From positions 1 to 64,000 of the forward strand of contig NZ_BPFZ01000002.1 of the NCBI RefSeq assembly GCF_030158815.1: 64,000 bases of DNA, in the 5' to 3' direction. The notes beneath the pieces are model-generated. The model worked only from the letters and a program-made list of their open reading frames with translations, was not told the origin of the DNA and made no database searches. Source of the stretch: Candidatus Phycosocius spiralis (GTDB taxonomy: Bacteria > Pseudomonadota > Alphaproteobacteria > Caulobacterales > Aquidulcibacteraceae). Shown in pieces: positions 55,531 through 64,000 of this stretch (positions within the stretch are counted from its first letter, which is position 1; every line of letters begins with the position of its first letter). The position numbers and the translations under genes were made by a program.

Positions 55531-55544
55531 GGCAAAAATGACCG
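55531..55544 (+). promoter_or_regulatory. GGCAAA-N4-ACCG motif upstream of fliF
   Basis: GGCAAAAATGACCG resembles the elements in the flgK-fliK control region and lies next to a small dyad TGCCT-AGC-AGGCA (55522-55534). It is a candidate FlbD-binding site for fliF control; inference. Confidence 0.35.
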
Positions 55545-55698
55545 AGTGGTCTGCATGGGCCACTTGGTTATCTTGCCTTCACGCCTGAGCCAATTCATGT
55601 CGTCAATGACTTGGTAAATGGTTGAGTAGCGTTAGAATGTCAGGCGGAAACGCTATCAAATCCGCCGGTTTGATGGCTCGTCTTGGAGGGTGTGGGTT

Positions 55699-57300
55699 TT
55701 GGATCGGTTGCTCAGTCTTCTTAAATCAGCAGGACCGGTCAAACTGATCGCCGCCTTTGGGGTAACTGCTTTGGTTGCAGTAGCCCTTTTTGCGATTATG
55801 TTTCGTGTTGGCGCTGAAGAGCGTGCCTTATTGTATTCTGATTTATCGCCCAAAGACGCAGCGGCAATCTCTGAAAGCCTCACTGCCGCCAATGTCGACT
55901 TTCAAATGTCGCCGGAAGGCTCGAGCATTTTTGTTCCCCGCTCAAAAGTGGCTGAAGCGCGTATGCGTTTGGCGGCTGACGGTCTGCCGGGCCAAGGATC
56001 CATTGGTTATGAAATCTTTGACAAACAAGATGCACTCGGTGCCACTACCTTTGTGCAAAATGTCAATAAATTACGCGCTTTGGAAGGGGAATTGGCACGC
56101 TCTATTGATAGCTTAGAAACCGTAAAATCGGCCAGGGTTCATTTGGTTATCCCTGAAAAGGCCTTGTTTGAAACTGATCGTCAACCGCCCACGGCTTCTA
56201 TCGTCGTTGGCCTGGAACGTGGCTCTTTGTCTGAAAAGCAAACTGCGGCAATCCGAAGCCTCGTTGCTGCCGCTGTGCAGGGTCTCTCCCCTGATAAAGT
56301 GACTATTCTTGACGAGCGGGGTGAGCTTTTGGCAGGGGCCAGTATCGGGGCTGATGCCGCTTCTGCGGCGATGGATGACCGCACAACCCAATATGAGGAG
56401 CGATTACGCCGCCGCTTACAAGAGATCGTTGAAGGCATTGTTGGGGCTGGGGGCGCTCGGGTTCAAGTCACAGCTGACCTTGATTTCTCTCAAGTCACAA
56501 CCACGCAAGAAAACTTCAATCCAGACCAAGTAGCACCTCGTTCAACGCGCACAATTGAAGAAGTCGCTGCCGACAGAAGTACAGATCAAGGCGTAACCCA
56601 AGCGCAAAATGTTCCTGACGGGCAGAATCCAGGCGATGCAGGGGGCAATGCTTCCAACTCCAACCGAACCGACGAGACGGTTAATTATGAAATTTCAAAG
56701 AGCACGCGCACCGAAATCGTTACACCTGGCAAAGTAACCCGCTTGTCCGTCGCTGTTGCCGTAGACGGGGTCACGACACCGGCAGCAAAAGCTGGCAGTG
56801 CTCCAACTTGGTCGCCACGTCCGCAAGCCGAAATGCAGCAAATCACAGCCCTTGTTAGTTCCGCAGCAGGGATTAACCCTGAACGGGGCGATAAGATTGA
56901 AGTTGTGAATGTGCGCTTTGCCAAATCTCCAAATGATATAGGTTCAACTGCGCCTGGGCCATTTGCCTTTGATAAGAATGACATCTTGCGTGCCGCAGAA
57001 ATCCTGGCCATGACCTTAGTAGCAGCGGCCTTGTTATTCTTTGTCGCGCGGCCGATGATCAAAGGTCTATTTGAGCCTCCTAAACCTGCTACAGGTCCGA
57101 TGGGCGTTCTTGGCGTCGTTGGCCCTGATGGGTCGATTGCCTTGACCGAGGATGGGGAGATTGACGAAGATCGAATTGATATCGCGCGCATTCAAGGCTC
57201 GCTCAATGCGAATGCCATGAAGCAGGTTTCTGATATGGTTAAAGAAAATCCTGATCAGACCGTTTCTGTCATTCGTTCATGGTTGCAGGAAGATAAGTAG
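55699..57300 (+). CDS. fliF: Flagellar MS-ring protein FliF
   Basis: 533 residues from TTG 55699 ([12 protein letters not shown]), which lies at a proper distance from the GGAGGG site; the GTG at 55690 would be too close to it. N-terminal ([20 protein letters not shown]) and C-terminal ([20 protein letters not shown]) membrane segments flank the periplasmic ring-building domains ([29 protein letters not shown]). The C-terminal tail binds FliG. It heads fliF-fliG-fliH-fliN-flbD-flhA-flhF. Confidence 0.95.
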   Translation: MDRLLSLLKSAGPVKLIAAFGVTALVAVALFAIMFRVGAEERALLYSDLSPKDAAAISESLTAANVDFQMSPEGSSIFVPRSKVAEARMRLAADGLPGQGSIGYEIFDKQDALGATTFVQNVNKLRALEGELARSIDSLETVKSARVHLVIPEKALFETDRQPPTASIVVGLERGSLSEKQTAAIRSLVAAAVQGLSPDKVTILDERGELLAGASIGADAASAAMDDRTTQYEERLRRRLQEIVEGIVGAGGARVQVTADLDFSQVTTTQENFNPDQVAPRSTRTIEEVAADRSTDQGVTQAQNVPDGQNPGDAGGNASNSNRTDETVNYEISKSTRTEIVTPGKVTRLSVAVAVDGVTTPAAKAGSAPTWSPRPQAEMQQITALVSSAAGINPERGDKIEVVNVRFAKSPNDIGSTAPGPFAFDKNDILRAAEILAMTLVAAALLFFVARPMIKGLFEPPKPATGPMGVLGVVGPDGSIALTEDGEIDEDRIDIARIQGSLNANAMKQVSDMVKENPDQTVSVIRSWLQEDK

Positions 57301-57305
57301 CCGTC

Positions 57306-58313
57306 ATGATCACTTCCATTAATCAACTCAAAGGTGCGGAAAAAGCAGCGGTCTTCCTACTCGTGCTTGGCGATGAGCATAAAAATCTGTGGGAATTGCT
57401 CGACGATGATGAAATCAAAGAGATTTCTCAAGCCATGTCCAATTTGGGCAATGTTCAGGCCTCCGCAGTCGAAGAATTGATGGTTGATTTTGTTGGCCGC
57501 ATGTCGGCAACGGGCGCGGTAATGGGCTCTTATGAGCAGACCCAAAGGCTTCTGCAATCCATTCTCCCGGCAGACAAAGTCGATGCCATTATGGAAGAAA
57601 TCCGTGGCCCCGCTGGACGTACCATGTGGGATAAATTGGGTAATGTCGCTGAAACCACGCTCGCCAATTATCTTAAGAACGAATATCCCCAAACTGTCGC
57701 AGTCGTGCTTTCCAAGGTTAAACCAGACCATGCAGCGCGGGTATTATCAGCCTTGCCAGACGATTTCGCACTCGAATGCATTAATCGTATGCTGCACATG
57801 GAGCCGATCCAACGTGATATATTGGAAAAAATTGAAATCACATTGCGCAATGAGTTTATGAGTAATCTGGCTCGCACCTCCAAACGTGATAGCCATGAGC
57901 TTATGGCCGAAATATTCAATAATTTCGACCGTGCTACCGAAAACCGCTTTATTGGTGCTCTTGAAGAGCGCAATCGAGAAGCAGCTGAGCGTATCCGCTC
58001 TTTGATGTTTGTGTTTGAAGATCTTAAGAAACTCGATCCCGGTGGTGTTCAAACCCTTCTGCGTGCTGTGGAAAAATCCCAATTGGCTTTAGCCCTCAAA
58101 GCGGCTTCAGACGAATTGCGCAATTTGTTTTTCAGCAATATGTCAGAGCGTGCATCTAAAATCATGCGGGAAGATATGGCCAGTATGGGGCCAGTACGCT
58201 TAAAAGATGTCGATGGCGCTCAGGCAGCCATGGTACAAATTGCAAAAGACCTCGCCCAACGCGGCGAAATCATGCTGGCAGAAGGCGGGCGTGAGGACGA
58301 GCTGATCTATTGA
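57306..58313 (+). CDS. fliG: Flagellar motor switch protein FliG
   Basis: 335 residues. Conserved FliG phrases: [44 protein letters not shown] (middle domain) and the C-terminal charged motor helix [29 protein letters not shown]. FliG couples MotA to rotor torque and binds FliF. It starts five bases after fliF. Confidence 0.95.
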   Translation: MITSINQLKGAEKAAVFLLVLGDEHKNLWELLDDDEIKEISQAMSNLGNVQASAVEELMVDFVGRMSATGAVMGSYEQTQRLLQSILPADKVDAIMEEIRGPAGRTMWDKLGNVAETTLANYLKNEYPQTVAVVLSKVKPDHAARVLSALPDDFALECINRMLHMEPIQRDILEKIEITLRNEFMSNLARTSKRDSHELMAEIFNNFDRATENRFIGALEERNREAAERIRSLMFVFEDLKKLDPGGVQTLLRAVEKSQLALALKAASDELRNLFFSNMSERASKIMREDMASMGPVRLKDVDGAQAAMVQIAKDLAQRGEIMLAEGGREDELIY

Positions 58314-58323
58314 GGTGGTCGAC

Positions 58324-58974
58324 ATGATTTTACACAACAAATACAGTTTTGAGCCGATGTTTACCAAGGCCGGTGACAAGCCAAAAGTCAAAGCAAACCA
58401 GCGTAAATTAATTACCGATGAAGATATTGCAGAAGCCCATGCATCTGGATTTGAGCAGGGACGTCAAGACGAGTTGGTGAAACTAGAAGCCTCAATTGCA
58501 GATATACTGACTAATATTGCTCAAGCTATACATCATGTGCAGGGCCAATTGGCCGAAGAGATCCATTCCCTAAGACAAGACGCGGCTGAAGTTGCCATCA
58601 CAGCGGCGCGCAGTGTGGCGGGCTCAGCGCTGGATGCTTATGGGCATGAAAGGGCTGTTGAGGTTGTTGCCGAAGCGGTCAGCCAGCTGCGCGATGTCCC
58701 ACGAATTATAGTGCGCGTTCCACCGCAATTGGCACAATCCATCGAAGAGCGACTAATCAGTTGCGCTCGCGAAGCGGGATTTAGCGGCGAACTTGCAGTT
58801 AGACCTGATCCGGAGGCTTTGATGGGGGATTGTGCATTGGACTGGGGCGACGGCCTCATCGTCCATGACCGCATGGCAGCTTTTGCCGCGATCGAGGCGG
58901 CTTCACAAAAATGGATAGCCTCGGCACATGCCGAAGGGATAATCGACCAAATAGCCAGACCTGAGGAGGCCTGA
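58324..58974 (+). CDS. fliH: Flagellar export regulator FliH (FlbE type)
   Basis: 216 residues from ATG 58324 with GAGGTGG upstream; a GTG at 58315 is in frame. Helical coiled-coil region EAHASGFEQGRQDELVKLEAS, then an FliH/V-ATPase E-like C-terminal domain (EVVAEAVSQLRDVPRIIVRVPPQLA, DCALDWGDGLIVHD). It regulates the FliI export ATPase. The sequence is divergent from enterobacterial FliH, and in Caulobacter the gene at this position is called flbE/fliH. Confidence 0.8.
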   Translation: MILHNKYSFEPMFTKAGDKPKVKANQRKLITDEDIAEAHASGFEQGRQDELVKLEASIADILTNIAQAIHHVQGQLAEEIHSLRQDAAEVAITAARSVAGSALDAYGHERAVEVVAEAVSQLRDVPRIIVRVPPQLAQSIEERLISCAREAGFSGELAVRPDPEALMGDCALDWGDGLIVHDRMAAFAAIEAASQKWIASAHAEGIIDQIARPEEA

Positions 58975-58975
58975 A

Positions 58976-59332
58976 ATGGACGAAGATACAGAGTCCTACG
59001 AAATGCCGGACCTCGATGAACTTGAGGACCTCCCACCTGAGTCTCCCCCTTCTGAGGAACCGCCTCAATACACACGCTCAGCGACAGATCTTGCTCCAGT
59101 CTTTGATGTACCGGTGAATATTAAGGCCGTACTTGGTCGTGCCACGATGGATGTTGCCTCTTTGCTTAAACTTGCACGGGGCTCTCTGATCGAACTGGAT
59201 CGACGCGTCGGTGAGGCCATCGATATTTACGTGAACAATCGCCTAGTTGCTCGCGGTGAGTTGGTGGTTGTTGATGAGCGCTTAGGCGTCACTATGACAG
59301 AAATTATCAAAGACAATGACAGTTCAAGCTAG
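58976..59332 (+). CDS. fliN: Flagellar motor switch protein FliN
   Basis: 118 residues. An acidic, Pro-rich N-terminal ~40 residues precede the SpoA domain VFDVPVNIKAVLGRATMDVASLLKLARGSLIELDRRVGEAIDIYVNNRLVARGELVVVDERLGV, which forms the C-ring. The start is one base after the fliH stop. The length and core are typical. Confidence 0.92.
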   Translation: MDEDTESYEMPDLDELEDLPPESPPSEEPPQYTRSATDLAPVFDVPVNIKAVLGRATMDVASLLKLARGSLIELDRRVGEAIDIYVNNRLVARGELVVVDERLGVTMTEIIKDNDSSS

Positions 59333-59404
59333 AAATCCACGAACTTACTTTGCATGCGCGAGCACGCAACATAGACAACATGCTTCGGCATGGGGAGACG
59401 ACAG

Positions 59405-60796
59405 ATGCGCGTGATGATCATTGGCAATATGAGCGGGCAACTCTCCGTCGCATCTAAGATTGCGATGGATCGCGGGGCCAAAGTATGCCAAGTCGACACC
59501 ATTGAACAGGCGACGGTGGCCTTGCGCAATGGTAAGGGTGCTGACTTGCTTTTGGTTGATGTCAGTCATGATATTGCGGCATTAATTGCTCAAAATATAG
59601 CCGAACATATCATGGTTCCGGTGGTAGCGTGTGGGGTCTCGACTGACCCCAGAACGGCTGCCAATGCCATTCGCCAAGGCGCGCAAGAATTCTTGCCTCT
59701 GCCCCCTGATCCTGAACTGATTGCTGCCGTTTTGGCGGCCATCACCGATGATAATCGCCCAATCATCGCCCATGACCCCGCCATGAAATCAGTTTTAGGC
59801 TTGGCCGAGCAAATCGCGCCTTCAGATGCCAGTGTGCTGATTACTGGGGAAAGTGGGGTCGGCAAAGAAGTGATGGCCCGCTATGTCCACCAGCATTCGC
59901 GCCGCAAGGATAAAGCCTTCATCAGCGTCAATTGCGCAGCCATTCCTGACAATCTGCTTGAATCTGAGCTTTTTGGGCATGAAAAAGGGGCTTTCACGGG
60001 CGCTTTAGCGCGCCGGATTGGCAAGTTTGAAGAAGCCGATGGCGGGACACTTTTGCTCGATGAAATCAGCGAGATGGATATTAGACTGCAAGCTAAATTG
60101 CTCCGCGCCATCCAAGAAAGGGTCATTGACCGCGTGGGTGGCTCCAAGCCCGTACCCGTCAATATTCGTATCTTGGCAACCTCAAACCGCAACCTTCAGG
60201 AGGAAGTGCGCGACGGAAAATTCCGCGAAGACCTTTATTATCGCCTCAATGTTGTGAACCTATGCATTCCACCATTACGCGATCGGCCGGGTGATTTGGT
60301 AGCACTTTGTACCTATTTTATAAAAAAATATACTGCCGCAAACGGGATGAAGCCAAAAGGCATTACCAACCAGGCCTTAGAAGCGATCAAGGCCACTCAC
60401 TGGCGTGGCAATGTTCGTGAACTCGAAAATGCGATGCATCGGGCGGTACTGCTTTCGGGTGGTGTTGAAATTGAAATCCATGACATTCGCCTGCCCGATG
60501 GCTCAATCCTCAACCAAGGTCCAAGTGGAAACTCGATCGCTTTGGCGGGGCAAGCCATGCTGGCCGCCCAAACCGTGCAAGCCGCGTCCGCCAATCTAGT
60601 TGGGCGAACCATTGAAGCAGTGGAGCAGGAGATGATCCTTGATACGCTTAAACATTGCTATGGCAATCGAACCCATGCCGCACAAATCCTTGGTATCTCA
60701 ATTAGAACCCTGCGCAATAAGTTAAAACAATATCTTGATGCAGGTATTGAAGTGCCAGCGCCCGGCACAAATGAAACACGTTTTGTATACGGTTAA
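59405..60796 (+). CDS. flbD: FlbD-type sigma-54 transcriptional activator
   Basis: 463 residues from ATG 59405 with GGGAGA upstream. A receiver-like domain (residues 1-115) lacks the paired acidic residues after beta-1 and the conserved Lys (LPLPPD), as in Caulobacter FlbD. The AAA+ domain has ITGESGVGKEVMARYVH, GHEKGAFTGA for sigma-54 contact and LLLDEISEMD. A Fis-type HTH follows (RTHAAQILGISIRTLRNKL). It activates sigma-54 hook and filament genes and represses early genes such as fliF. Confidence 0.93.
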   Translation: MRVMIIGNMSGQLSVASKIAMDRGAKVCQVDTIEQATVALRNGKGADLLLVDVSHDIAALIAQNIAEHIMVPVVACGVSTDPRTAANAIRQGAQEFLPLPPDPELIAAVLAAITDDNRPIIAHDPAMKSVLGLAEQIAPSDASVLITGESGVGKEVMARYVHQHSRRKDKAFISVNCAAIPDNLLESELFGHEKGAFTGALARRIGKFEEADGGTLLLDEISEMDIRLQAKLLRAIQERVIDRVGGSKPVPVNIRILATSNRNLQEEVRDGKFREDLYYRLNVVNLCIPPLRDRPGDLVALCTYFIKKYTAANGMKPKGITNQALEAIKATHWRGNVRELENAMHRAVLLSGGVEIEIHDIRLPDGSILNQGPSGNSIALAGQAMLAAQTVQAASANLVGRTIEAVEQEMILDTLKHCYGNRTHAAQILGISIRTLRNKLKQYLDAGIEVPAPGTNETRFVYG

Positions 60797-60805
60797 AGGC
60801 TCTCA

Positions 60806-62947
60806 ATGACCGACACATCTGCAGCCATAGATACAACCATAGATAAAGCCATAAATTCTGGCCCAAAGGCACCCCAATTGAACCTCAAGGCCTTAATGGG
60901 CGGGGTTATGACCGGTCAGGTCTTGATGGGTGTGGGTATTGTCGGTTTGGTGGTCTTGCTGATCATTCCATTGCCACCATTCATGCTGGACTTTTTATTG
61001 GCGGTTTCGGTCACAGGTTCGGTGCTTATATTGATGACCGCTCTCTTCATAAGAAAGCCCCTTGAGTTTAGTGCCTTCCCTGCTGTGTTGCTGGTTGCAA
61101 CCATGTTTCGGCTTGGATTGAATATTGCTTCTACTCGGCTGATTCTCAGCAATGGGCATCAAGGCCCAGATGCAGCGGGGGAGATCATTGCTGCCTTTGG
61201 TGATTTTATCATGGGTGGCAATTTTGTGATTGGGATTATCGTTTTTATCATTTTGGTGATTGTGAACTTTGTCGTCATCACTAAGGGTTCAACCCGTATT
61301 GCCGAAGTTGCAGCCCGTTTTAGCTTGGACGCTATGCCTGGTAAGCAAATGGCAGTGGATGCTGATTTGTCGGCGGGTTTGATCAATGAGGAAGAAGCGA
61401 GAAGAAGACGCAAAGAATTGGAAGGGGAAAGCAATTTCTTCGGGGCGATGGATGGTGCGTCCAAATTCGTTCGTGGCGATGCGGTGGCCGGTCTGATTAT
61501 CACGTCTATCAACATCATTGGTGGTATCATTATCGGGATCGCGCAAGAAGGCCTAAGCTTTTCTGAGGCTGGAAAAACTTATACCCAATTAACCATTGGT
61601 GATGGTTTGATCAGTCAGATTCCCGCTTTGATCATCTCGCTTGCCGCGGGTATGTTGGTCGCCAAAGCAGGCGTTGATGAAGCCGCTGAAACGGCGATTG
61701 CCCGTCAACTCGCCGGCAGTCCTCAAGCTCTAGGCATGGTCGCGGCAACTGCATTTATCGCAGGCATTCTGCCTGGCATGCCGATGATTGCTTTCTGGTT
61801 GATTGGAGCTGGTGCGGCTTATTTAGCCTATAAATTATGGAAAGCTGAAGCCGACAAACAATTTGGCTTAGATACCGCTGCCCAAGAGGCTGCAAATGCA
61901 CTTCCAACCACCGAAGAAGACGAACCCATTGCCACCGCGCTCAGCATTGATGAGCTTAAGATTGAATTGGGCTATGGCCTCTTGGCACTCGTCAATGATG
62001 TGCAAGGCAAACGCATTACCGATCAAATCAAAGCACTGCGCCGCCAAATTGCGCAAGAACTAGGCTTTATCATGCCAGCCGTACGCATTCTCGACAATAT
62101 GACCATACCCAATAATGGCTATTCTATTCGGGTGAAGGAGATGGAGGCCGGGGAAGGTGAGTTAAGGATTGGCCAATTATTGGTTATGGACCCATCGGGC
62201 GAAACACCCAATCTGCCCGGTGAACCTTGCCAAGAGCCTGCATTTGGCTTGCCTGCTGCATGGGTGAGTGAAAGCTTACGGGAAGAAGCTGCGTTTAAAG
62301 GCTATACGATTGTAGATCCTGCAACCGTACTGACCACGCATCTAACCGAAGTCGTCAAAGATAATATGCCAGACCTGCTCTCGATTGCCGAAGTGCAACG
62401 CCTGACCAAGGAATTGTCCAAAGAGCATCAAAAACTGGTGGAAGATACTATTCCAAGCCAAGTTTCCTGGGCGACTGTGCAGCGTGTCTTGCAAAGTCTA
62501 TTGCGCGAAAGGGTATCCATCCGCGATCTGGCCTCGATCGTGGAAGCCATTTCAGAAGGAACATCTATGGATGCTGTTGCCTTGGTTGAGCATGTACGGG
62601 CCCGTCTATCACGCCAAATCTGCTTTCAAAACAGAAGCTCGGATGGATCCCTGCCCATTGTTGCTTTGTCCCCTCATTGGGAGCAAGCGTTTGCTGAAGC
62701 CATTGTGGGTGAACGTGGCGACCGTCAATTGGCCTTAGCACCTAGCCAAGTGCATGAGTTTGTGCAGGCGGTACGAGTCGCTTTAGATCGTGCAGCCCAG
62801 GGTGGCGAAATACCAGTCATCCTAACGTCAGGGGGTATCAGACCCTATGTGCGTTCTCTGATTGAGCGATTCCGCGCTCAGACCATGGTGATGAGCCAAA
62901 ACGAAATTCACCCTAAAGCGAAACTTCGCACCTTGGGTAGTGTTTAG
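60806..62947 (+). CDS. flhA: Flagellar export gate protein FlhA
   Basis: 713 residues. The N-terminal half has about eight membrane segments with the conserved FHIPEP-type block (ALFIRKPLEFSAFPAVLLVATMFRLGLNIASTRLIL). The cytoplasmic half is docking domain ending in the VILTSGGIRPYVRSLIERF region. FlhA forms the nonameric ring of the export gate and uses proton motive force. It starts nine bases after flbD. Confidence 0.95.
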   Translation: MTDTSAAIDTTIDKAINSGPKAPQLNLKALMGGVMTGQVLMGVGIVGLVVLLIIPLPPFMLDFLLAVSVTGSVLILMTALFIRKPLEFSAFPAVLLVATMFRLGLNIASTRLILSNGHQGPDAAGEIIAAFGDFIMGGNFVIGIIVFIILVIVNFVVITKGSTRIAEVAARFSLDAMPGKQMAVDADLSAGLINEEEARRRRKELEGESNFFGAMDGASKFVRGDAVAGLIITSINIIGGIIIGIAQEGLSFSEAGKTYTQLTIGDGLISQIPALIISLAAGMLVAKAGVDEAAETAIARQLAGSPQALGMVAATAFIAGILPGMPMIAFWLIGAGAAYLAYKLWKAEADKQFGLDTAAQEAANALPTTEEDEPIATALSIDELKIELGYGLLALVNDVQGKRITDQIKALRRQIAQELGFIMPAVRILDNMTIPNNGYSIRVKEMEAGEGELRIGQLLVMDPSGETPNLPGEPCQEPAFGLPAAWVSESLREEAAFKGYTIVDPATVLTTHLTEVVKDNMPDLLSIAEVQRLTKELSKEHQKLVEDTIPSQVSWATVQRVLQSLLRERVSIRDLASIVEAISEGTSMDAVALVEHVRARLSRQICFQNRSSDGSLPIVALSPHWEQAFAEAIVGERGDRQLALAPSQVHEFVQAVRVALDRAAQGGEIPVILTSGGIRPYVRSLIERFRAQTMVMSQNEIHPKAKLRTLGSV

Positions 62948-62959
62948 AAAGTTTGATTG

Positions 62960-64000
62960 ATGCGCGTCTCCACCTTCTTTGCAGCAACCTTGCCTGAAGC
63001 CATCGCAGTGGTGCGCAAAGAACTTGGCCCAAAAGCAGTGGTTTTGAGCTGGCGTAATACACGCGGCGGCATTGAAATCAGTGCATCTGGCGAACCCCAA
63101 AAGCCCGAACGCCAAACTCAGCGCCAACAAACGCTTAAGTCTGATCAGCACATGCCGGGAAGATCTTCACGCAATGATCTACAAGATGAACCTGTTCGCA
63201 GCCACGCGCGCGTTAAACCGATCCCATTTGAGTCTAAGTCAGAAACCCTGTCCCAACATTTTAAACCTGAAGATTTTGCCTATGACGCCCCAAAACCTGT
63301 ACAATGGTCAAAAGAAGCACCTAAAACAAAACCTCCCCCGATTGTGGGTCGTGGGACTGAAGCTTTACTGACAAAACAAGGTCTGATCAAAAAACCTGAC
63401 TTGGCGACTAGACCTGAACCAAACACACGCAATCAATCAGCCCCTGCCACCCCGTCAGCCCGTCCAAACCGGCATGATCCATCACAATCAGAAGGCAGTA
63501 CAACCTCCCCCCCCTTCTCGGCACAACCAGCCAAAGCCAGCGACATACCATTCACCAAACCTGCTCCCTCTCGTCTTACTCAGCTATGGCTGCGCGCAGG
63601 CCTAACCCCCCAACAGGCAGCGACTTGGACGATCAGTGACGATCCCCAACTACGCATAGCCTTAACCCAGACGCTCGAACAACGCATGCGGTTTGAACCC
63701 ATTGAGGCTGCCCCAACCCAACCCTTAGTATTGGTCGGGCCACCGGGTTCTGGTAAGTCAGCTGCGGTAGCTAAGCTTGCGACCCGCGCTTTGGCTGTAG
63801 GCTATGAAACCTTAATGATTTCAGCTGATAGTGAGCGCTGTGGCGGAGCTGAACAATTGTGCGCTTTGGCGCAGCGCTTGGGGGCACACTTTGCAACCAG
63901 CACCACTGTGCAAGATCTGAACCGCCTAACCAAGGAAGCTAGAAAATCAGGTCAATGCATTCTTGTCGATGCCGCCGCCGCCAGCCCGCTACAGCCTTCC
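62960..64000 (+). CDS. flhF: FlhF-like SRP-type GTPase (3' partial, altered G motifs)
   Basis: 347 codons are visible before the window ends, open throughout. The N-terminal FlhF B domain is clear (MRVSTFFAATLPEAIAVVRKELGPKAVVLS). A Pro/Thr/Ser/Lys-rich linker to about residue 200 and an N-domain-like helix (LWLRAGLTPQQAATW) follow. The G domain has a P-loop GPPGSGKS (260-267), but the usual GKTT is GKSA. The DTxR position reads DSER, and the DTAGR motif reads DAAAA (337-341). Its position after flhA is typical. GTP hydrolysis is doubtful. Confidence 0.8.
   Translation, partial: MRVSTFFAATLPEAIAVVRKELGPKAVVLSWRNTRGGIEISASGEPQKPERQTQRQQTLKSDQHMPGRSSRNDLQDEPVRSHARVKPIPFESKSETLSQHFKPEDFAYDAPKPVQWSKEAPKTKPPPIVGRGTEALLTKQGLIKKPDLATRPEPNTRNQSAPATPSARPNRHDPSQSEGSTTSPPFSAQPAKASDIPFTKPAPSRLTQLWLRAGLTPQQAATWTISDDPQLRIALTQTLEQRMRFEPIEAAPTQPLVLVGPPGSGKSAAVAKLATRALAVGYETLMISADSERCGGAEQLCALAQRLGAHFATSTTVQDLNRLTKEARKSGQCILVDAAAASPLQPS

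Overview
The window is a contiguous piece of an alphaproteobacterial chromosome with moderate GC content, most likely from the Caulobacterales or a close relative. Lineage markers seen directly are a GapR/DUF2312 protein, SciP (DUF1153) between flgE and fliF, a FlbD-type sigma-54 activator beside fliF-fliG-fliH-fliN-flhA, the murA-DUF2948-hisD-UPF0262-phosphatase block, and a C-terminally extended trigger factor. No insertion sequence, prophage, CRISPR array, integrase or rRNA gene was found. The region reads as stable core chromosome; both ends cut through genes.

Left part (1-23 kb): a truncated tandem-receiver protein; trigger factor; cobT without cobN or cobS; two translationally coupled amidohydrolase-family genes, one lacking the metal motif; an ABC-F ATPase; the 41-residue ribosomal protein bL36; HAD, TPR and alpha/beta-hydrolase genes; gapR; a lytic-transglycosylase-like gene with moeB; the murA to phosphatase operon; and a TonB-dependent receptor followed by a Tat-exported PhoD-like phosphatase, with strong hairpins between them.

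Middle part (23-47 kb): tRNA-Thr, a CPA2 antiporter with pyrC, the queC-queE-queD operon for preQ0 synthesis with 4-base overlaps, a pentapeptide-repeat protein, tRNA-Met overlapping the end of a fused indolepyruvate ferredoxin oxidoreductase gene, a divergent Lrp regulator, sseA-metC, an orphan ChrR-like cupin protein, adenine deaminase, a self-inhibited Fic protein, tRNA-Arg, a P1 (NylC/DmpA-type) peptidase, a YafK-type transpeptidase that has lost its catalytic residues, a cold-shock domain with a long Gly/Arg-rich tail, and mnmA-(membrane protein)-rlmJ.

Right part (47-64 kb): a flagellar region. flgK-flgL on the minus strand and fliK-flgD-flgE on the plus strand diverge from a ~700-bp control region holding two near-perfect sigma-54 promoters facing outward. 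sciP, fliF, fliG, fliH, fliN, flbD, flhA and flhF follow on the plus strand. The logic looks Caulobacter-like: CtrA, SciP and FlbD control basal-body genes, and sigma-54 with FlbD controls hook genes. The most interesting signals are non-coding. A perfect 10-bp inverted repeat buries the flgE Shine-Dalgarno sequence. A perfect 12-bp dyad abuts the sciP ribosome-binding site. A repeated hairpin element lies in the fliK leader, and a shared GGCAAA-N4-RCCG motif occurs at three flagellar control regions. Several proteins keep a family fold but lack key catalytic residues (YafK-like, QueD, FlhF, an epimerase, an amidohydrolase and the ChrR zinc site).
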